This document shows positions 21,496 to 33,722 of a stretch of 64,000 bases of DNA, one piece after another (position 1 is the stretch's first letter; each line of letters begins with the position of its first letter). The notes under the pieces are model-generated. The model was given only the letters and a program-made list of their open reading frames with translations. It was not told the DNA's origin and made no database searches. A program made the translations under genes and the position numbers. Source of the DNA: Cryptomeria japonica (taxonomy: Eukaryota; Streptophyta; Pinopsida; Cupressales; Cupressaceae); the NCBI RefSeq assembly GCF_030272615.1, contig NC_081405.1, positions 315,582,041 through 315,646,040 of the forward strand. Reading direction: 5' to 3'.

Positions 21496-21963
21496 TTAGG
21501 GGGGGAAACTAGCGGTTATGGCTAATTTAGAAAGTCTATCAGCTTCACCATTGCCTTCTCCGTAGATATGGCTAACCCAAAATTCCTCAAAGGTAGCTAG
21601 GAGTGCCAGGATCGGTTGAAGCCACTGGTTAAGGTGCCAACAGGGGGTGCTATTGTAGCAGATTGCGTTAATGATGTTTAATGAGTCACCCTCCAAGTGA
21701 ATTTTCTACACCCCAAGCTCCTTGCCTAATTGTAGTCCTCTTAATGCCGCTCTGAATTCTGCTTCATTATTAGTAGCCACACCAATTTTTTCAGAGATTT
21801 CTCTTATACAGAGGCCCTCAGAGTCCCTCAGAATGTAACCAATACCACTTTGGCCCGAATTCCCTACAGAGGCACCATCAAAGTTTACCTTGCACCACCC
21901 AACTGATGGTGCATCCCATATCACCCCGCTCTTGGATTTGTTTGATCCATCAGAGCACCCCAA
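21496..21963 (-). pseudogene. RNase H domain of LINE 1 ORF2
   Basis: The frame gives GWCKVNFDGASVGNSGQSG, NNEAEFRAALRGLQLG and, after a stop at 21706-21708, LEGDSLNIINAI and GEGNGEADRLSKLA. These are the D-E-D motifs of the plant RVT_3-type RNase H that ends many plant L1 ORF2 proteins. It is in a different frame from the reverse transcriptase upstream, so at least two frameshifts lie between 22170 and 21963. Confidence 0.8.
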
Positions 21964-22078
21964 CCAAAAATCGGAGGGATGATTAGGTTTGGAAAAACCA
22001 TCTTAATCTTACAATCCCAGCCCATGAACAAATTTTTCTTGAATGTTGTGGATTGGGCCGCCACATTTAGGAGCTCAA

Positions 22079-24778
22079 TCAGGTGGTTCTCAATTTTCGT
22101 ACAAAGAGACTGAGGGCACATATCTTTACCCTGGAAGATTTTGCAGTTCCTTTCTTTCCAAATTTCCAAATCAGAAGAGATGGGAGGATGAAGAGCAAAT
22201 TAGAAAAAACTGCCTTTCCTACCGGTTTAGGCCATTGTGAAAACCAATTGTCCAGCCTTGCTGGGAAGGGGCCGAAGATTCTCAGTTTTCCCATGAAATA
22301 CCACCAACAATGACTGGAGAATTTGCAATGGAGAAGAAGATGGTCTATAGTCTCTTCCTGATCTAAACATAAGGGACATCTATTGGGTCCATTAATACCC
22401 ATTGAATGTAATCTTTCTTGAGTTAAGATTTTCCTCTGGCAGGCCAACTAGGCAAAGAACCCCGCTTTGGGGAGGAGGTGTTGGTGCCAGAAGAGATTAA
22501 TAGGCCAGTCTTTTTTATCTATAGCTGCTTCTTTCAGCTTGTAGCCAAAGCATACCTTGTATTTTCCATCAGAGGAGCCACACCACCTAATAATATCCTT
22601 ATCAGGGGAGGGGAAAATATTCCTTTTGTTGAGAATGTCAGTAAATAAGTCCTTCTGAACCTGATCCAAATCCAGGTCGTCCAAGGAGTTCCAATTCCAT
22701 TTAGAGATACCATTTTCAAGGGTTGGATAACTATAATCACAGATATTATGCCCCCAACGACGACAAGTTTTCTCCATAACAGGCTGTAGAGAGGGGTTGT
22801 GACAAAGGGCAACTTCACCTGACCAAGAATCAGACCAAAAGGCAGCATCTCTGTCATTCTTGACCTCCCAGGTAACTTGATCGGTTATGATCTCCCTGCT
22901 ATCCAAGATAAAATTCCTGATAGCCGAGCCCCTAGGAGGGTTGTTAATAGTCAGAATCCTCTTGGGTTCTAGGGAGTCCAGATATTTATGTTTCAGGAGC
23001 CTTGCCCATTTTTGCTTCCCGTCGCTACAGATTTCCCAAACTAGTTTAGCACCCATTGCTAAATTCATAATTGATATTTGGCGAATACCAACACCACCTG
23101 TCATTTTTGGTTGACAAATCTTTTTCCAAGCTAGCAGGGGAAATTTGCCTTTGTCATTCGACCCATTCCAAAGGAAATTTCTCGTTAAAGAGGTCAACTC
23201 ATCTTCAACCACCACTGGTAACCAAAGGCAAGCCATGGAAAAGACCGATAGCGCTGAAAGGACCGACTTTATCATAGTGAGTTTCCCAGCAGAAGATAGC
23301 CACTTGCCTTTCCAAGTAGCAAGCATGGATTTGCACTTATCAATGAGGTGCTTCCGGTAGTGAGCTTTGTTACTACCAATGAAAAGCGGGGTACCAAGAA
23401 ATTTCCCTGGGAAATTAGCAACTCTGAGATTGAGAATCCTTGCTAATACCGTTTGCAAGTTGAGCGGAGTGTTGACAAAAAACACTTCAGACTTATGCCA
23501 GTTGATTTTATGACCAGAAGCCAAGCAGTAACCATCAAGGAAAGTTTTGATTGATCTGGCTTCCCACCTACAGGCCGATCCAAATAGAATAGTGTCATCA
23601 GTAAACTGAAGATGAGTCATTTTTTCAACCCTTGTTGCCACATTAACTCCAATCTAAAGACAATCCTAGTGGAGAGCTCTTATGGATCGACTTAAAGCTT
23701 TAGCCATTATGATAAACATAAAGGGTGATAGTGGATCACCTTGTTTAATACCTATTGTCGAAGAGAAGAAGTCGTGGGTTGAACCATTGACCAAAACCAA
23801 AAATTTGGGGGAAGAAAGACAACTCATGACCCAAGTGAGCCATTCCTTGCAGAAGCCAAATTTGTTGAGAACATCAAGTAATAAATTCCTATCCACCATG
23901 TCATACGCTTTCAGAATGTCCAATTTTAAGATCATGCAGGAGTCCTTGGTTTTCCTGGCTATATGGAGTGTTTCATGGGCAACAATGATACCTTCTACAA
24001 TGGATCTTCTAGGGGCAAACCCTCTTTGTTCCTCAGATATGATGTGCTTAAGGAGGGGCTTCAATCTGTTAGCTATGATCTTTGTTACAATATTATATAC
24101 AGTATTGCATAGAGAGATAGGCCTGAAATCACTCATGTGTTGTGGATTCTGCTTCTTCGGAATTAGAGTAAAAAAGGTGTGATTGATGGCCCCTAACATA
24201 GTCATCTTCTTTCTTGATTCTTCTACAGCACTGTGTAAATCTCGAGCAATGATATCCCAGAAATGATGGAAGAATGCAGCAAGAAAGTCGTCCGGACTAG
24301 GAGTCTTATCCGGCTTCAACTGGAAGGTGGTCTTCCTTACTTCATCAATAGAGATGGGTGCATAGAGAGTTGTATTTTGATTAGCATAAATGATGGATGG
24401 GATAGAGTTCAAAATTCTGGCTCTTGCTTCATGATCGAACTGGTGGACCCCATTCAACAGAGAATCAAAGAAACTTACCGCATCCTGCGCAATGTCCTCG
24501 TAATTCCTGACAGTGACTCCATCCGACCTTGTAATTTCAAATATTCTATTTTTGTTTTGATTGGCAATGGTCAACTGGTGGAGGAATTTGGTGTTTTTAT
24601 CTCCTTCTTTTAACCACAACTCCCTTGATTTTTGCCGCCAGTGGATTTCCTCGCATCTAAGGATTTCATTTAGGTCTGATTTGAGATTTTTTTTGATGAA
24701 TAGATCCTCAGTCATCCTTGAAGACGTAATAGAATTAGTTAAATCAGCCAATTCAACCTTAATTCTTAAATTCTCCAA
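22079..24778 (-). pseudogene. Reverse transcriptase and zinc-binding region of LINE 1 ORF2
   Basis: The frame is continuous apart from stops near 23666 and 22448. It shows the fingers/palm motifs FRPISLCNTVYNIVTKIIANR, EEQRGFAPRRSI, LKLDILKAYDMVDR and GIKQGDPLSPFMFIIM, then the catalytic LQFTDDTILF (FTDD where FADD or YADD is usual). The thumb/connection part runs to 22448. The zf-RVT region has RCPLCLDQEETIDHLLLHC. Together with the endonuclease at 24893-25700 it would form one ORF2 in the same frame. Confidence 0.88.
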
Positions 24779-24892
24779 ATGGATATTCTTGAAGTGGTTA
24801 ATATTTCATTCTTTGATCTTGACCTTAATATACTCGAGCTTTTTATTGAGAATGAGAAGTCTCGATTGATTCCTAAAAACTGGCTCATTCCA

Positions 24893-25700
24893 CTAAGCCG
24901 CTATAAGATCATGTAGTTCTACCACTCTGAGCCACATTTTCTCAAACCGAAATGGAGTACCTCCCTCCGCTTGAGCCAAGGCGACCTCCAGGCAGATCGG
25001 GTAGTGATCTGATCCGGTGAGTGATAAAATCGAAGAGTCTAATGCTAGATTCTGGTCTAGCCATTTACCAAAAACAAGGAAGTGATCAAGCCACTCAGCA
25101 ATATTAGTGAAGCCCAATCTCCGGTTCGACCATGTGAAAATACCATTTTTTGAAGTAATGTCTAAGAGGTGTTTTTTCTCAACAATGTTCAAGAAGTCTT
25201 TTTGGGACGTACCAGTCCTCTGAATACCCCCACTTTTCTTAGTACCACAAAGGATCGCATTGAAATCCCCAACTACCACACAACTACCATCAGTAATACT
25301 ATTTAGCTTAATGGATAGGAGATCCCAGAGAGCCCGCTTATCACCAGCCGAAGAAGGTCTGTACACATTGAAGATATTGAAGCTCTCATTACATCCAAAA
25401 ATAGTGACCAAGCAATGTTGCCAATACTTATCTTCTCCCATAAGTGATATCTTGACATTCATGGGGTTCCAAATAATACCCAAGCCACTAGAAGCTCCAT
25501 CCGATTGCCTAAAAAACCCATTCCACTATTTCCAAACTCTCATTTTGGCCTCAATCTCAGCCTTGCTCCATTTAGTTTCTAGTAGTAGCCAGCTATCTCC
25601 TTTGGTGTCATCAATCTGGTGCTTAATCAAGTGCCATTTGTCAGGGGCACTCCAAGATAGGAGTCTCATGGCTCCTGGGGAAGGACATTTCCCTGCCCTA
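24893..25700 (-). pseudogene. AP-like endonuclease domain of LINE 1 ORF2
   Basis: The frame starts around LLSWSAPDKWHLIKHQI, has a stop after RVWK near 25530, and contains VVVGDFNAIL, NIAEWLDHFLV and LTGSDHYPI, the conserved catalytic blocks of L1 endonucleases that nick the target. It shares the frame of the reverse transcriptase downstream, with stops in between. Confidence 0.82.
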
Positions 25701-25782
25701 AATTAAGTTTGGTTTGACCACAGGCAGCACCAGCTACTGCTAGCATGACTTTTCTAGACATGCGCCCTCACACACCTTTTGG

Positions 25783-26865
25783 TTAAAAATTTGGTTTATG
25801 AATAGTCGAATCTGATTTTCCAAAACCTTTTAAGGAACCCTCCATTATCAGCTCTGAATCAGGTTCAAAGTCCTCCTCCCCCTCCGAGGAGGAGGTTTCA
25901 ATTTCACCATCTTCTAGTTCAATGTCTATCGGGGAGTGAGTTTGCCCTCCCAACACCCCTATAGTGTCATTCTCCAAATCCTGAGCCAGTGGATTTCCAT
26001 CTTCAATTGCCAATTGATTCTTAGGAACATAGGGGGAGGGTGGAAGAGAGTCGGCTATCTTGGATTCAATGTCTGCCTGAAGGGATTTGGTCTTCTCCAA
26101 TAGTGTGAGAAGATCTTGATGGCTCTCACTTTGTCCAGAGGAGGGGGGGACTATGATCAAAGGGGTTGCTTCCATTAGTGTAACATTCTCCTTCTCAAGC
26201 GTATCATTGTAAAGGGCATCCCCGGTGTCATCGGTAATGGGAGGTTTCGGTTGCAGATTTAGCTCAATAGGAGATTGTATACACGAATAGTTTCATTGTA
26301 TCATATCTGAAACATCACAACTAATACCAGAGTGGTCCAAGGAGAAGCATTTAGGACAAATATGCAGCTGATCTTCCTTGTCAATCTTTTGAATCCAGAG
26401 CTTTCCAGCCCCAATAATTCTAACTTCGTCGGGGATCTTGTTGACTTGATTTGTGCTAATATAGATTCTGAGAAAGCTTCCCCATAGTTTATCTTCCAAG
26501 ATGTCATCTGTCGATACAAAGGTGCCAAGGTTTTTGCATATATCCTTAATGACATCAATGTGCCAATAATTTGAGGAACAATTATACAATCTTATCCATA
26601 CCTTGCTATCCGGCAAGACATATGTCTGAGGATTGAAATTGGGTTGCCAATCGATGATGTGAACTTCAATGCCATCTAGGATATATGGGCCTTTGTTTTT
26701 TGCTTGCCATTTCTCCTTATTGCTCATAAATTCAATCATATAGAAGTCGTTTGGGAGAATAATAATATTAATATCCTTTCCCCACTGCGCTCTACACCAG
26801 GATTCAAAACTATCCTTAACCTGCTTACCCCCACCCCACTTGATAAAAAGGCAAGACTCAAGCAA
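25783..26865 (-). pseudogene. LINE 1 ORF1, DUF4283-like and zinc-knuckle part
   Basis: From MLESCLFIKWGGGKQV the frame shows a DUF4283-type RNA-binding region (KVWIRLYNCSSNYWHIDVI, GTFVSTDD), then a CX2CX4HX4C zinc knuckle (CPKCFSLDHSGISC). After one stop at 26293-26295 comes an acidic C-terminal tail. This is the usual layout of plant L1 ORF1 proteins, which coat the element RNA. Confidence 0.8.
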
Positions 26866-26971
26866 ATTTGATCGAGTAGAATTAATTTTATTCTCATCCA
26901 GAAAGATAGTGGGTCTTGAGGTGTTTCTTACCGGTTTATGGAAGCGAGGTCACTGAGAGAGAGAGCCTGCT

Positions 26972-27561
26972 TTACGGAAAATCTAGGCATCTTTCAAGAT
27001 TTGGTCGAGGGATTCGCTTAATCGGACGAAAGTTAGATCTCCAACACCCGGCTTGGTCCGCCTTTGAGGTTTCTTGCCTGAAGCACCCATTCCATTTTTG
27101 GAAATTGCCATGATCAGTCAGGGGAGCCAAAAAGGGGGCGGTATGAGTGATGTCTCTCTCAAGCGATGCATCAGAAGTTTTAGATTTTGGATGCCAGTTT
27201 CTGGGACCCTCGGATACGGGATGGTTAGCCTTGCAGAACCAGCCTTTGTTGTTCCAATTGAAACCATTCGCCTTCCACTTGTGCGGGTCAATAGGGCACA
27301 CATTACCACTTGAATAGGGGTTTCCATGGTTAAACCACAGACTGGGACATTTGGAGCCCTGAAACCTATCTGTTACCCCATTATTAACCGGTGCCTAGAC
27401 CGCTTGAATTCTACCGATTTTAATGGGGAAAGCAATGTCCGCTTCATCGCTCCAAGAACCAACCTTTGTAGACTGGGAGCCAGACCTCATATCAGTATTC
27501 CTATTCTGTTCGCCAGCGCCGCTCCTACTGCCAACCAGTGCCGCCAATTCGCTCCCGCCAT
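26972..27561 (-). pseudogene. LINE 1 ORF1, N-terminal part
   Basis: The upstream part of ORF1 is readable as SGSQSTKVGSWSDEADIAFP and, after a stop, KWKANGFNWNNKGWFCKAN. It is in a different frame from the DUF4283-like part, so at least one frameshift lies near 26900. An ATG at 27559-27561 in another frame is an alternative start, so the true start is uncertain. Confidence 0.55.
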
Positions 27562-27564
27562 TTC

Positions 27565-27583
27565 GTGTGTTGATAATTACATT
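27565..27583. repeat. Target-site duplication, right side of LINE 1
   Basis: GTGTGTTGATAATTACATT is the partner of 19956-19974 with one mismatch. It fixes the 5' end of the LINE at 27564. Confidence 0.88.
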
Positions 27584-27949
27584 TTAAAATAATTTAACAT
27601 TAGTTTTGTTTTTCTATTCAATAATCATATTAAATTCAATTTAATCTAATTTATTCTATTATATCTCTATATTATACAAATTTAACTATTAACTAAGAAA
27701 CTCTTATTTTTATATTTACAACATGTTATTAAATTTATAAATAAATAATTATAAAATAATATTAAATTAATTTATTATTTATTATATAATATTAAATTTA
27801 TAACTTAAATTTATTTCTAAAATCTATTCAAATATCATATTAAATTTAATTTAATTTGATCTAATTTGTTTTATTATATCTCTATATTATATATATATTA
27901 AATTATTAACTAAAATAACTATTATTATTATATATTTTTTATATTAAAT
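27584..27949. other. AT-rich spacer with an internal direct repeat
   Basis: There is no coding signal. A block of roughly 85 bp around 27625-27705 (ATATTAAATTCAATTTAATC...) recurs with differences at about 27838-27915. This is the sequence into which LINE 1 inserted and which LINE 2 adjoins. Confidence 0.6.
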
Positions 27950-28124
27950 ATCAAGAGACCAAAATAAGGAGAGTTTATACAAAAATGAGGATGGGAGGCA
28001 AAGCCTCATCCATTAACCAGTGGGATTATCCGACTGAACAAAGACAACCTCCTACAAAAAAAAAGAGTTACGAGAGAGAGTATATACAATGAACCATATA
28101 CATCAACTAGAGGCTACTGGACAC

Positions 28125-29039
28125 CTATTGCAGAATCTCATCCTGGTTTTCCATCCAGGTTGTCCATCCTTGTGGCCCTTCCATCCACACCACCTTCTTC
28201 CGCTCCAGGACTTGGGTAAACATTTCGAGCTTATCAAAGTAGGGACCTCTGTTGTCCCTGAGTTTCTTGATCAGTTTCTTTAGAGCCTCATCGAATGCAG
28301 TCTGGTTCTCTGCAATTCTAGCCCATTCAAAGCCATCCTTCATCTCATATATGAACATGGTTGCCCGACCATCCTTGAGGAAATGCAACAACTTCTCCCT
28401 CTCAACATTCATCAAAAAACATACCTGCATAGCAATTTTATAACGTGTGAGTTTCTTAAAAAACCCAGTAAGAGTCCTATCAGTACCTTGGAATTTTTCC
28501 TCATTTCTAAGCTTCCAAATAAACTAAAGTATGAAAGAAGAGATAATTTGCCAAAATAGGTTAGCATCCCTCTTGAGGCCATGAATGAATCCAACAATAA
28601 TATCAAGAGTACAAACATGTTCAGTAATGGAAATTCCAAACATCAGCCAGACCTCTCTGGCAAAAATGCAGTCAAAAAAGATGTGCCACATAGTCTCAGG
28701 CTTCCTACATACAGAGCATAGGTCGAAGGCAGCAATGTTATTTCTAATAGGCAGTCTATCCAACATTAGTTGCCACCTGAAGCATTTGATTTTAGGGGGG
28801 ATGGGGGACTTCCATAGTTTCTCAAATGTTTTCTGCCAAGCAGATGTATTAAGGTCAACATACCAGAGGGAGTTAATATGATCGATCATCGTAGTATCAT
28901 GAGTGAGCAGTTTGTAGATAGACTTGGCTTTGACCTTGGAGAGGAGGAAGCCATCCTTCCATCGAAACGAGAGGTATCTGTGAGCATCTACATCAGCGTT
29001 CCTAGGAAGATCTAGACAAGCACAAGCATTTTTAATCAT
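28125..29039 (-). pseudogene. zf-RVT region and tail of LINE 2 ORF2
   Basis: A frame shared with the reverse transcriptase gives IPPKIKCFRWQLMLDRLPIR and CSVCRKPETMWHIFFDC, the zinc-binding zf-RVT signature. After stops come KVVWMEGPQGWTTWMENQ and the end of the ORF. The same frame with several stops indicates decay mainly by point mutation. Confidence 0.78.
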
Positions 29040-29291
29040 ATTGCAGGTTCTCTTATGCGAGGCAGTAAGGCTAAACTTATTGCTAAGGTCCTCCTAGCTG
29101 ATGAGATTATCATGTTCCAAGATGTCCATGAGGTATTTAATGCCTTTATTATACCAATTCCTAGTAGAGCAACCTTGGGTTAAAGCGAGGGGTTTAGAGT
29201 TATGGTAGAGATTTCACCATATTGACCTTTCCCCATGCAGAGTATTGTTACAGTCAATATTAGAGTTGGTAATAAGTTTACGCACGTGCTC

Positions 29292-31496
29292 CTAGACTTT
29301 CCAGATGGATTTAAACACCCAAGTGCCTTGAATAGACACAGAGAATCCGCTTGCTATCAGATCACTGAAGGGGAGGGCTTTCCAAGATTTGGCAAACTTG
29401 GGGACGCCATTTTGTATGTTATTTCTGAGAAGGATCTTCCAGGGTTCTTGTCCTTCCAGGGCATGAAATATCCACTTGGCAGCCAGGGAAACTCCTTGAA
29501 TTCTGAGATCCTTAAGTCCCAGCCCACCAAGTATCTTATCTATGTGGCACCAGAGCCATTTGACCGCGTGGACCTTTCTTTTACCCTTACCATCAGACCA
29601 AAGGAAGCGCCTGATAGATTTTTGGATCTCATAAACTTGGTAGTTACTGAACATCCAAACAGAGGAGTAGTACAAACTATAGGAGGAGAGGATTTTTTGG
29701 AAGACTTGGATCCTACCAGCCAGGGATAGAATCTTATTGTCCCATTTATTAAGTTTTTTGTCAATCTTTTCTTTAACCCAAATCCACATATCCTTGAGAG
29801 AGGGAGAGACAAAAAAAGGAATACCGAGGTACCTGACTATTTTATTGGGTCCTCCCCATGAGTATCCAACTTGCTGAAGCCAGTCTGGGGGTTCCTCGTT
29901 CCACCCAAGCAGGATAGAGTTGGAATTGGAAATACGAGCACCAAAGGATCTGCTAAAGGTTTCAAGCTTTTGATTGAGGGAGTCAATGTTATGCCTAGAG
30001 AGCTCCAGGAAGAGCGCAGTGTCATCAACAAATTGTATGTTGAGCAATTCAGAGTCATCTGGCATCTTAATGCCATTAACTTTAGGGGATAGGGTATCAT
30101 CTCTTAAGAGGTAAAAGAGGGCATCTGAGGCAATTGCAAATAGAGTAGGGGTGAGGGGGCAGCCTTGTCTAATGGATCTAGAAATAGGAATAGACTGGGA
30201 AAGTGATCCATTAACTTCAACCAGGGCAGAGGCATCTTTGAGGAGAATTTGAATATATTTATAGAACTCGCTAGAGAAACCAAAGGCTTTGAGCATCATG
30301 AGGATGAAGTCCCATTCCACCCTATCATAGGCCTTCTCAAAGTCTACAAGGAATATGACAGTATCTTGATTTGAAGTTTTGGCCCATTCCATAGATTCCC
30401 AACTAGTGACAAGGTTCTCCAAGATATACCTTCCTTTAATGAAACCCGTTTGGGTAGAGCAGATGAACTTGGGAAGGATCTTCTCAAGGCGAGAGGCTAG
30501 GGCTTTGGCCAAGATTTTATAAGAAACGTTGAGGAGAGTAACTGGCCTCCAATTTTTTGTGAGGGCTTTGTCCCCATCTTTTGGGATAAGTTTAATAATG
30601 CCCCTATTGATGGACTCCCCAAGGGTACCACTATCAAATGCTTCGATGTATATGTCATAAAGGTCTTTGGTGACCCACTTAATATTGGTTTTGTAAAACT
30701 TAGCAAGAAGTCCATTGGGGCCTGGGGCCTTATCATCCTTGAGGGCTTTAATGGCATCAACAATTTCTGTCATAGAGATTTTGGTCTTGAGAGGAAGAGC
30801 TTCAGCCTCGGAGATTCTTTTTGGGATAATGTTACTGCACCTATTTCTAGCCTCTTTTGAGGCTTCACTATCTTCTGAGGTAAAGAGGGTTTTATAAAAC
30901 ATTTCAAAAGCATCTTTGATCTCATTGATGTTTAGGAGTTCCTTATCCTCAACTATAATTTTGTCAGTTTTTTCTCTATTTTGTTTTTGTTTAAGGAGAT
31001 TGAAGAAGACTTTAGAGCCTTTATCTCCAAATTTGAGCCAATGATTACGTGCTTTGATGAGGGCACCCTTGATTTTGACATGTTGATGTTTCCTAAGAAT
31101 GTCTCTAGCCTGAGCTACCCATTCCACCAGGACAAAGGAGGAAGGATGTAATTGTATTTCATGCTCCAAGGAGTGGAGCCGATTAGTGAGAGTTTTTTCC
31201 ACAAGCTTGAGATCCTTGGCTTTCTTCTGGCCTATAGTTTGGAATATTTTTTGCCAAAAGGAGACATTTATATTCCATCTGAGGGTGTGGGATTGGGGAT
31301 GTTGAGAGTGCATGTTAAAGAGTCTAACCATTTTAATGGCAGTTAGGGCATCCTTGTCATTTAGCAGGGAGGTATTAAGGATAAACTTCTTATTGAGAGG
31401 ATTGTTGTTAGGGATGGAGTTCCTAGTATTGATGACAATAATGATAGGGAAATGGTCAGATAAGGTTACTGGCAGAACAACCACTGAGTTCCCCAA
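29292..31496 (-). pseudogene. Reverse transcriptase of LINE 2 ORF2
   Basis: An uninterrupted 734-codon stretch holds KDDKAPGPNGLLAKFYK, NWRPVTLLNVSYKILAKALA, TQTGFIKGRYILEN, FLVDFEKAYDRVEW, IRQGCPLTPTLFAIASDAL and the catalytic IQFVDDTALF, followed by the thumb region. Length and motifs fit a complete plant L1 reverse transcriptase. It connects in frame with the zf-RVT part downstream but is out of frame with most of the endonuclease upstream. Confidence 0.88.
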
Positions 31497-31982
31497 GTGG
31501 TTAGGGGAGAAGGAGAAGAAATGTTTATTAACATAGAACCTGTCTAATCTGGAGTAAATTCAGCTGGGGCCTTGCTGAAAGTTGCACCGTGTACCATAGG
31601 GCAGAGGATTCAAATTTACTGCCCTCAAGGGGGTCAAATAGCTACATGTGTTGTTTAAATCTATCCCAATGAGGTTTCTCTTGGCACTTCCATTCGAAAG
31701 GGATACCCCCGGCCTTATCATCTTGGTTTTCAATCATGTTAAAGTCTCTAGCCATGACCCAGGGGATAATTGGAAGGGCTGCCAGCCAATTCCAGAGGGA
31801 CACTCTTTCCCTATGATCATTAGTTGCATATATAGAACATACCCCAAAACAGGAGCCTCTAATATCCAGGGAGGCCCAAGCCACTCTATTACAAGGGGAC
31901 ACGCCCTTATCCCTAATGTGATTTGCCCACTCAGGGTTAATGCGGAGACCAACTCCACCCTTTCCCTTAGGATGATTGGTGC
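31497..31982 (-). pseudogene. Truncated endonuclease of LINE 2 ORF2
   Basis: The readable parts are HPKGKGGVGLRINPEWANHI, RVAWASLDIRGSCFGVCSIY, WVMARDFNMIENQDD and, after a frameshift, LDRFYVN and LPVTLSDHFPI. The GDFN motif is altered to ARDFN. The N-terminal half is absent, as expected of a 5'-truncated insertion. Confidence 0.75.
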
Positions 31983-32710
31983 ATATTATGGATTGGCAGG
32001 ATTCAATAAAACTGTCTTGTTACTTGGATAGATTTAGAACCCTCGATCATATTCGAATGAGATTTTTTCTTTTTCATTGGTGAATTTCTCCCTTATAACC
32101 TAAGGCATAGAATCATCGATTTTATCTGTTCTGCATCCGTTCTCCTCAGTTGAGGTACACTATCCACATACACCACTAGTAAAGATATCTATTCTACACA
32201 TGGTCTCCTCAGTTGAGGTACACTGTTCCCAGAGTTTGATGTAGTATACTACTTGACTCTACACATAAAAATCAATCTAACGGACTTGAAACTGGGTTTA
32301 TCCCATTGGCCTATAGAAGTCTAGTTACCAATATCAGTTTTAGAAGTATTTTTATACACCAATTAGATTTAATGCAAAATTTACAGGAATCATGTAACCC
32401 AGTATCAGTTTTAGAAATATTTTCATATACCAACTTAGATCTAATACAAAATTTACAGGAAACATGTTACATGATCGAAAAAGTGATTGTACTTTTCTTT
32501 GTTGAAACCAAAATAATGGAAGGTTGATTGTATTGCTTTTTCACAAATAACAAATATCTTTTATGTTATTTGAGTGTAAAGTTGGATGGTGGGAGTCTCT
32601 ATTGCAGATATTGTTTCAATTGCACATGAATTAGACATAATCACATTGACAAACTATTTTTGATTTTTTTCGATGGTTTGTTTTTCATTTCAGTTTTTTG
32701 ACCAAAAAAA
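31983..32710. repeat. Duplicate of an asparaginyl-tRNA synthetase intron segment
   Basis: About 728 bp matches 46426-47153 inside intron 1 of the synthetase gene, in the same orientation, with only scattered differences. Both contain the same internal direct repeat (around CAGTTTTAGAAGTATTTT and CAGTTTTAGAAATATTTT). Left it abuts LINE 2 and right a truncated LTR, so no exon accompanies it. Confidence 0.85.
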
Positions 32711-32712
32711 GA

Positions 32713-33722
32713 TTTTTGGATCCTTTTGAAGAAGGAATGAGCTCTATTTATAGGGAAAATAGGGCAATGGATGGTTGAGATTGAGTAATCTCAACAAGGG
32801 TAAGGATTGATGGGTTTATGATCAATGTGATGGCTTTAAACCCAATCCCACAATGACAAGTGTCAACATGAGATGGCTTGAGAGGAGAGGGAAGAAGTAT
32901 TAAATGCTTGAGATGACATGAAGGTTACCTTGGGAGGGTTTGGTTAGGCTTGAGTTAGTGAGTACATCTTTTATCCAATGAATAATGTCTTTATCCAATG
33001 GACAAACTCTCGTGCAAGAGTTAGTGGGGATAACCATGGTCAAAACAATAAATGCTTGAAGAGACCCGTGAGTTAAATGGGGGTTGAGTTAGAGGGAAAA
33101 CCTCTAACCATGTGGGAAAGTTGAATTAACCATTAATGGTTATGTAAGAGCCATAAATGGCAATGTAAGAACCATTATGGTTTGGAAGACTTTAGGGGTT
33201 AACTTGTTGGAGAATAAAAGCCTTTAATGCTTTTCAAAGACTTTGAAGACTTTGAGAAGTGACTTCAATTTGCTTAGGAATGTGAAAATAATTAGGGGAG
33301 GGCATTAGGCTAATTAGAAATGGTTTAGAAGAATCTAGAATGGGTTTAGGATGCAAGTGGGTTTGGTGGGTGAGAGAAAATAGGATTTTAATTAAAATAA
33401 AATTACTTTATTTCAACCAAATAGGTGCAACTTGCATTGTAGGAGGATGGAAGAGGGAGGGGTTTAGAAATTTAAATAAATATTTATTTAAACAAGGAAA
33501 GGGGTTTTAATTAAATAAATATATTTTATTCATCTAATTGATTGCTAGAGTATGGTTTAATGAATTAATTTAAAAAAATTGAATAATTTATTTAGTTAAT
33601 AGAAGAAGAGGTTGAGGATGAATTAATTAAATGCCAATTTAATTAACTATTGACTGATGGTTAAATAATCAAATAAATACTAAATATTCATTTAATTAAG
33701 TATACAAATTTATGTGTCTACA
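32713..33722 (-). repeat. Truncated LTR related to the E1 LTR family
   Basis: From GGATCC...GGAATGAGCTCTATTTATAGGG to TTTATGTGTCTACA it aligns with the second two thirds of the E1 LTR (compare 5110-6116) at clearly lower identity. The first roughly 400 bp are absent. No polypurine tract follows the TACA end, so that is an outer boundary. The last part is repeated in the tandem duplication and ends again at 34972. Confidence 0.78.

Larger units (their letters stand above)
19975..27564 (-). mobile_element. L1-type non-LTR retrotransposon (LINE 1)
   Basis: The element is bounded by 19-bp duplications. Its left (3') end is a run of TTTTTA repeats, the complement of an A-rich tail, at about 19975-20000. 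On the minus strand the order is ORF1 (DUF4283-like and zinc knuckle), ORF2 (endonuclease, reverse transcriptase, zinc-binding region, RNase H) and a further ORF of unknown function. Several in-frame stops and at least two frameshifts make it inactive. The 5' boundary lies only a few bases before a possible ATG at 27559-27561, so a normal 5' UTR is absent or was lost. It sits about 15 bp beyond the right LTR of E1. Confidence 0.88.
27950..31982 (-). mobile_element. 5'-truncated LINE of a second family (LINE 2)
   Basis: The minus strand carries the end of an endonuclease, a full reverse transcriptase, a zinc-binding domain and a short C-terminal tail. ORF1 and the first part of the endonuclease are missing. 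Its proteins differ strongly from LINE 1, and no RNase H is seen. The 5' cut falls within the endonuclease near 31982, next to the duplicated intron segment. The 3' end near 27950 is A/T-rich and I could not define target-site duplications. Confidence 0.82.

Noticed and set aside
27118-27327. Separate small gene at the right end of LINE 1
   Set aside because: It overlaps the ORF1 N-terminal frame inside the LINE boundaries set by the target-site duplications.
32306-32527. 73-codon ORF preserved in both copies of the duplicated intron segment (also 46749-46970)
   Set aside because: It arises from an internal direct repeat. The differences between copies mostly change amino acids, so there is no sign of selection, and one copy lies inside an intron.
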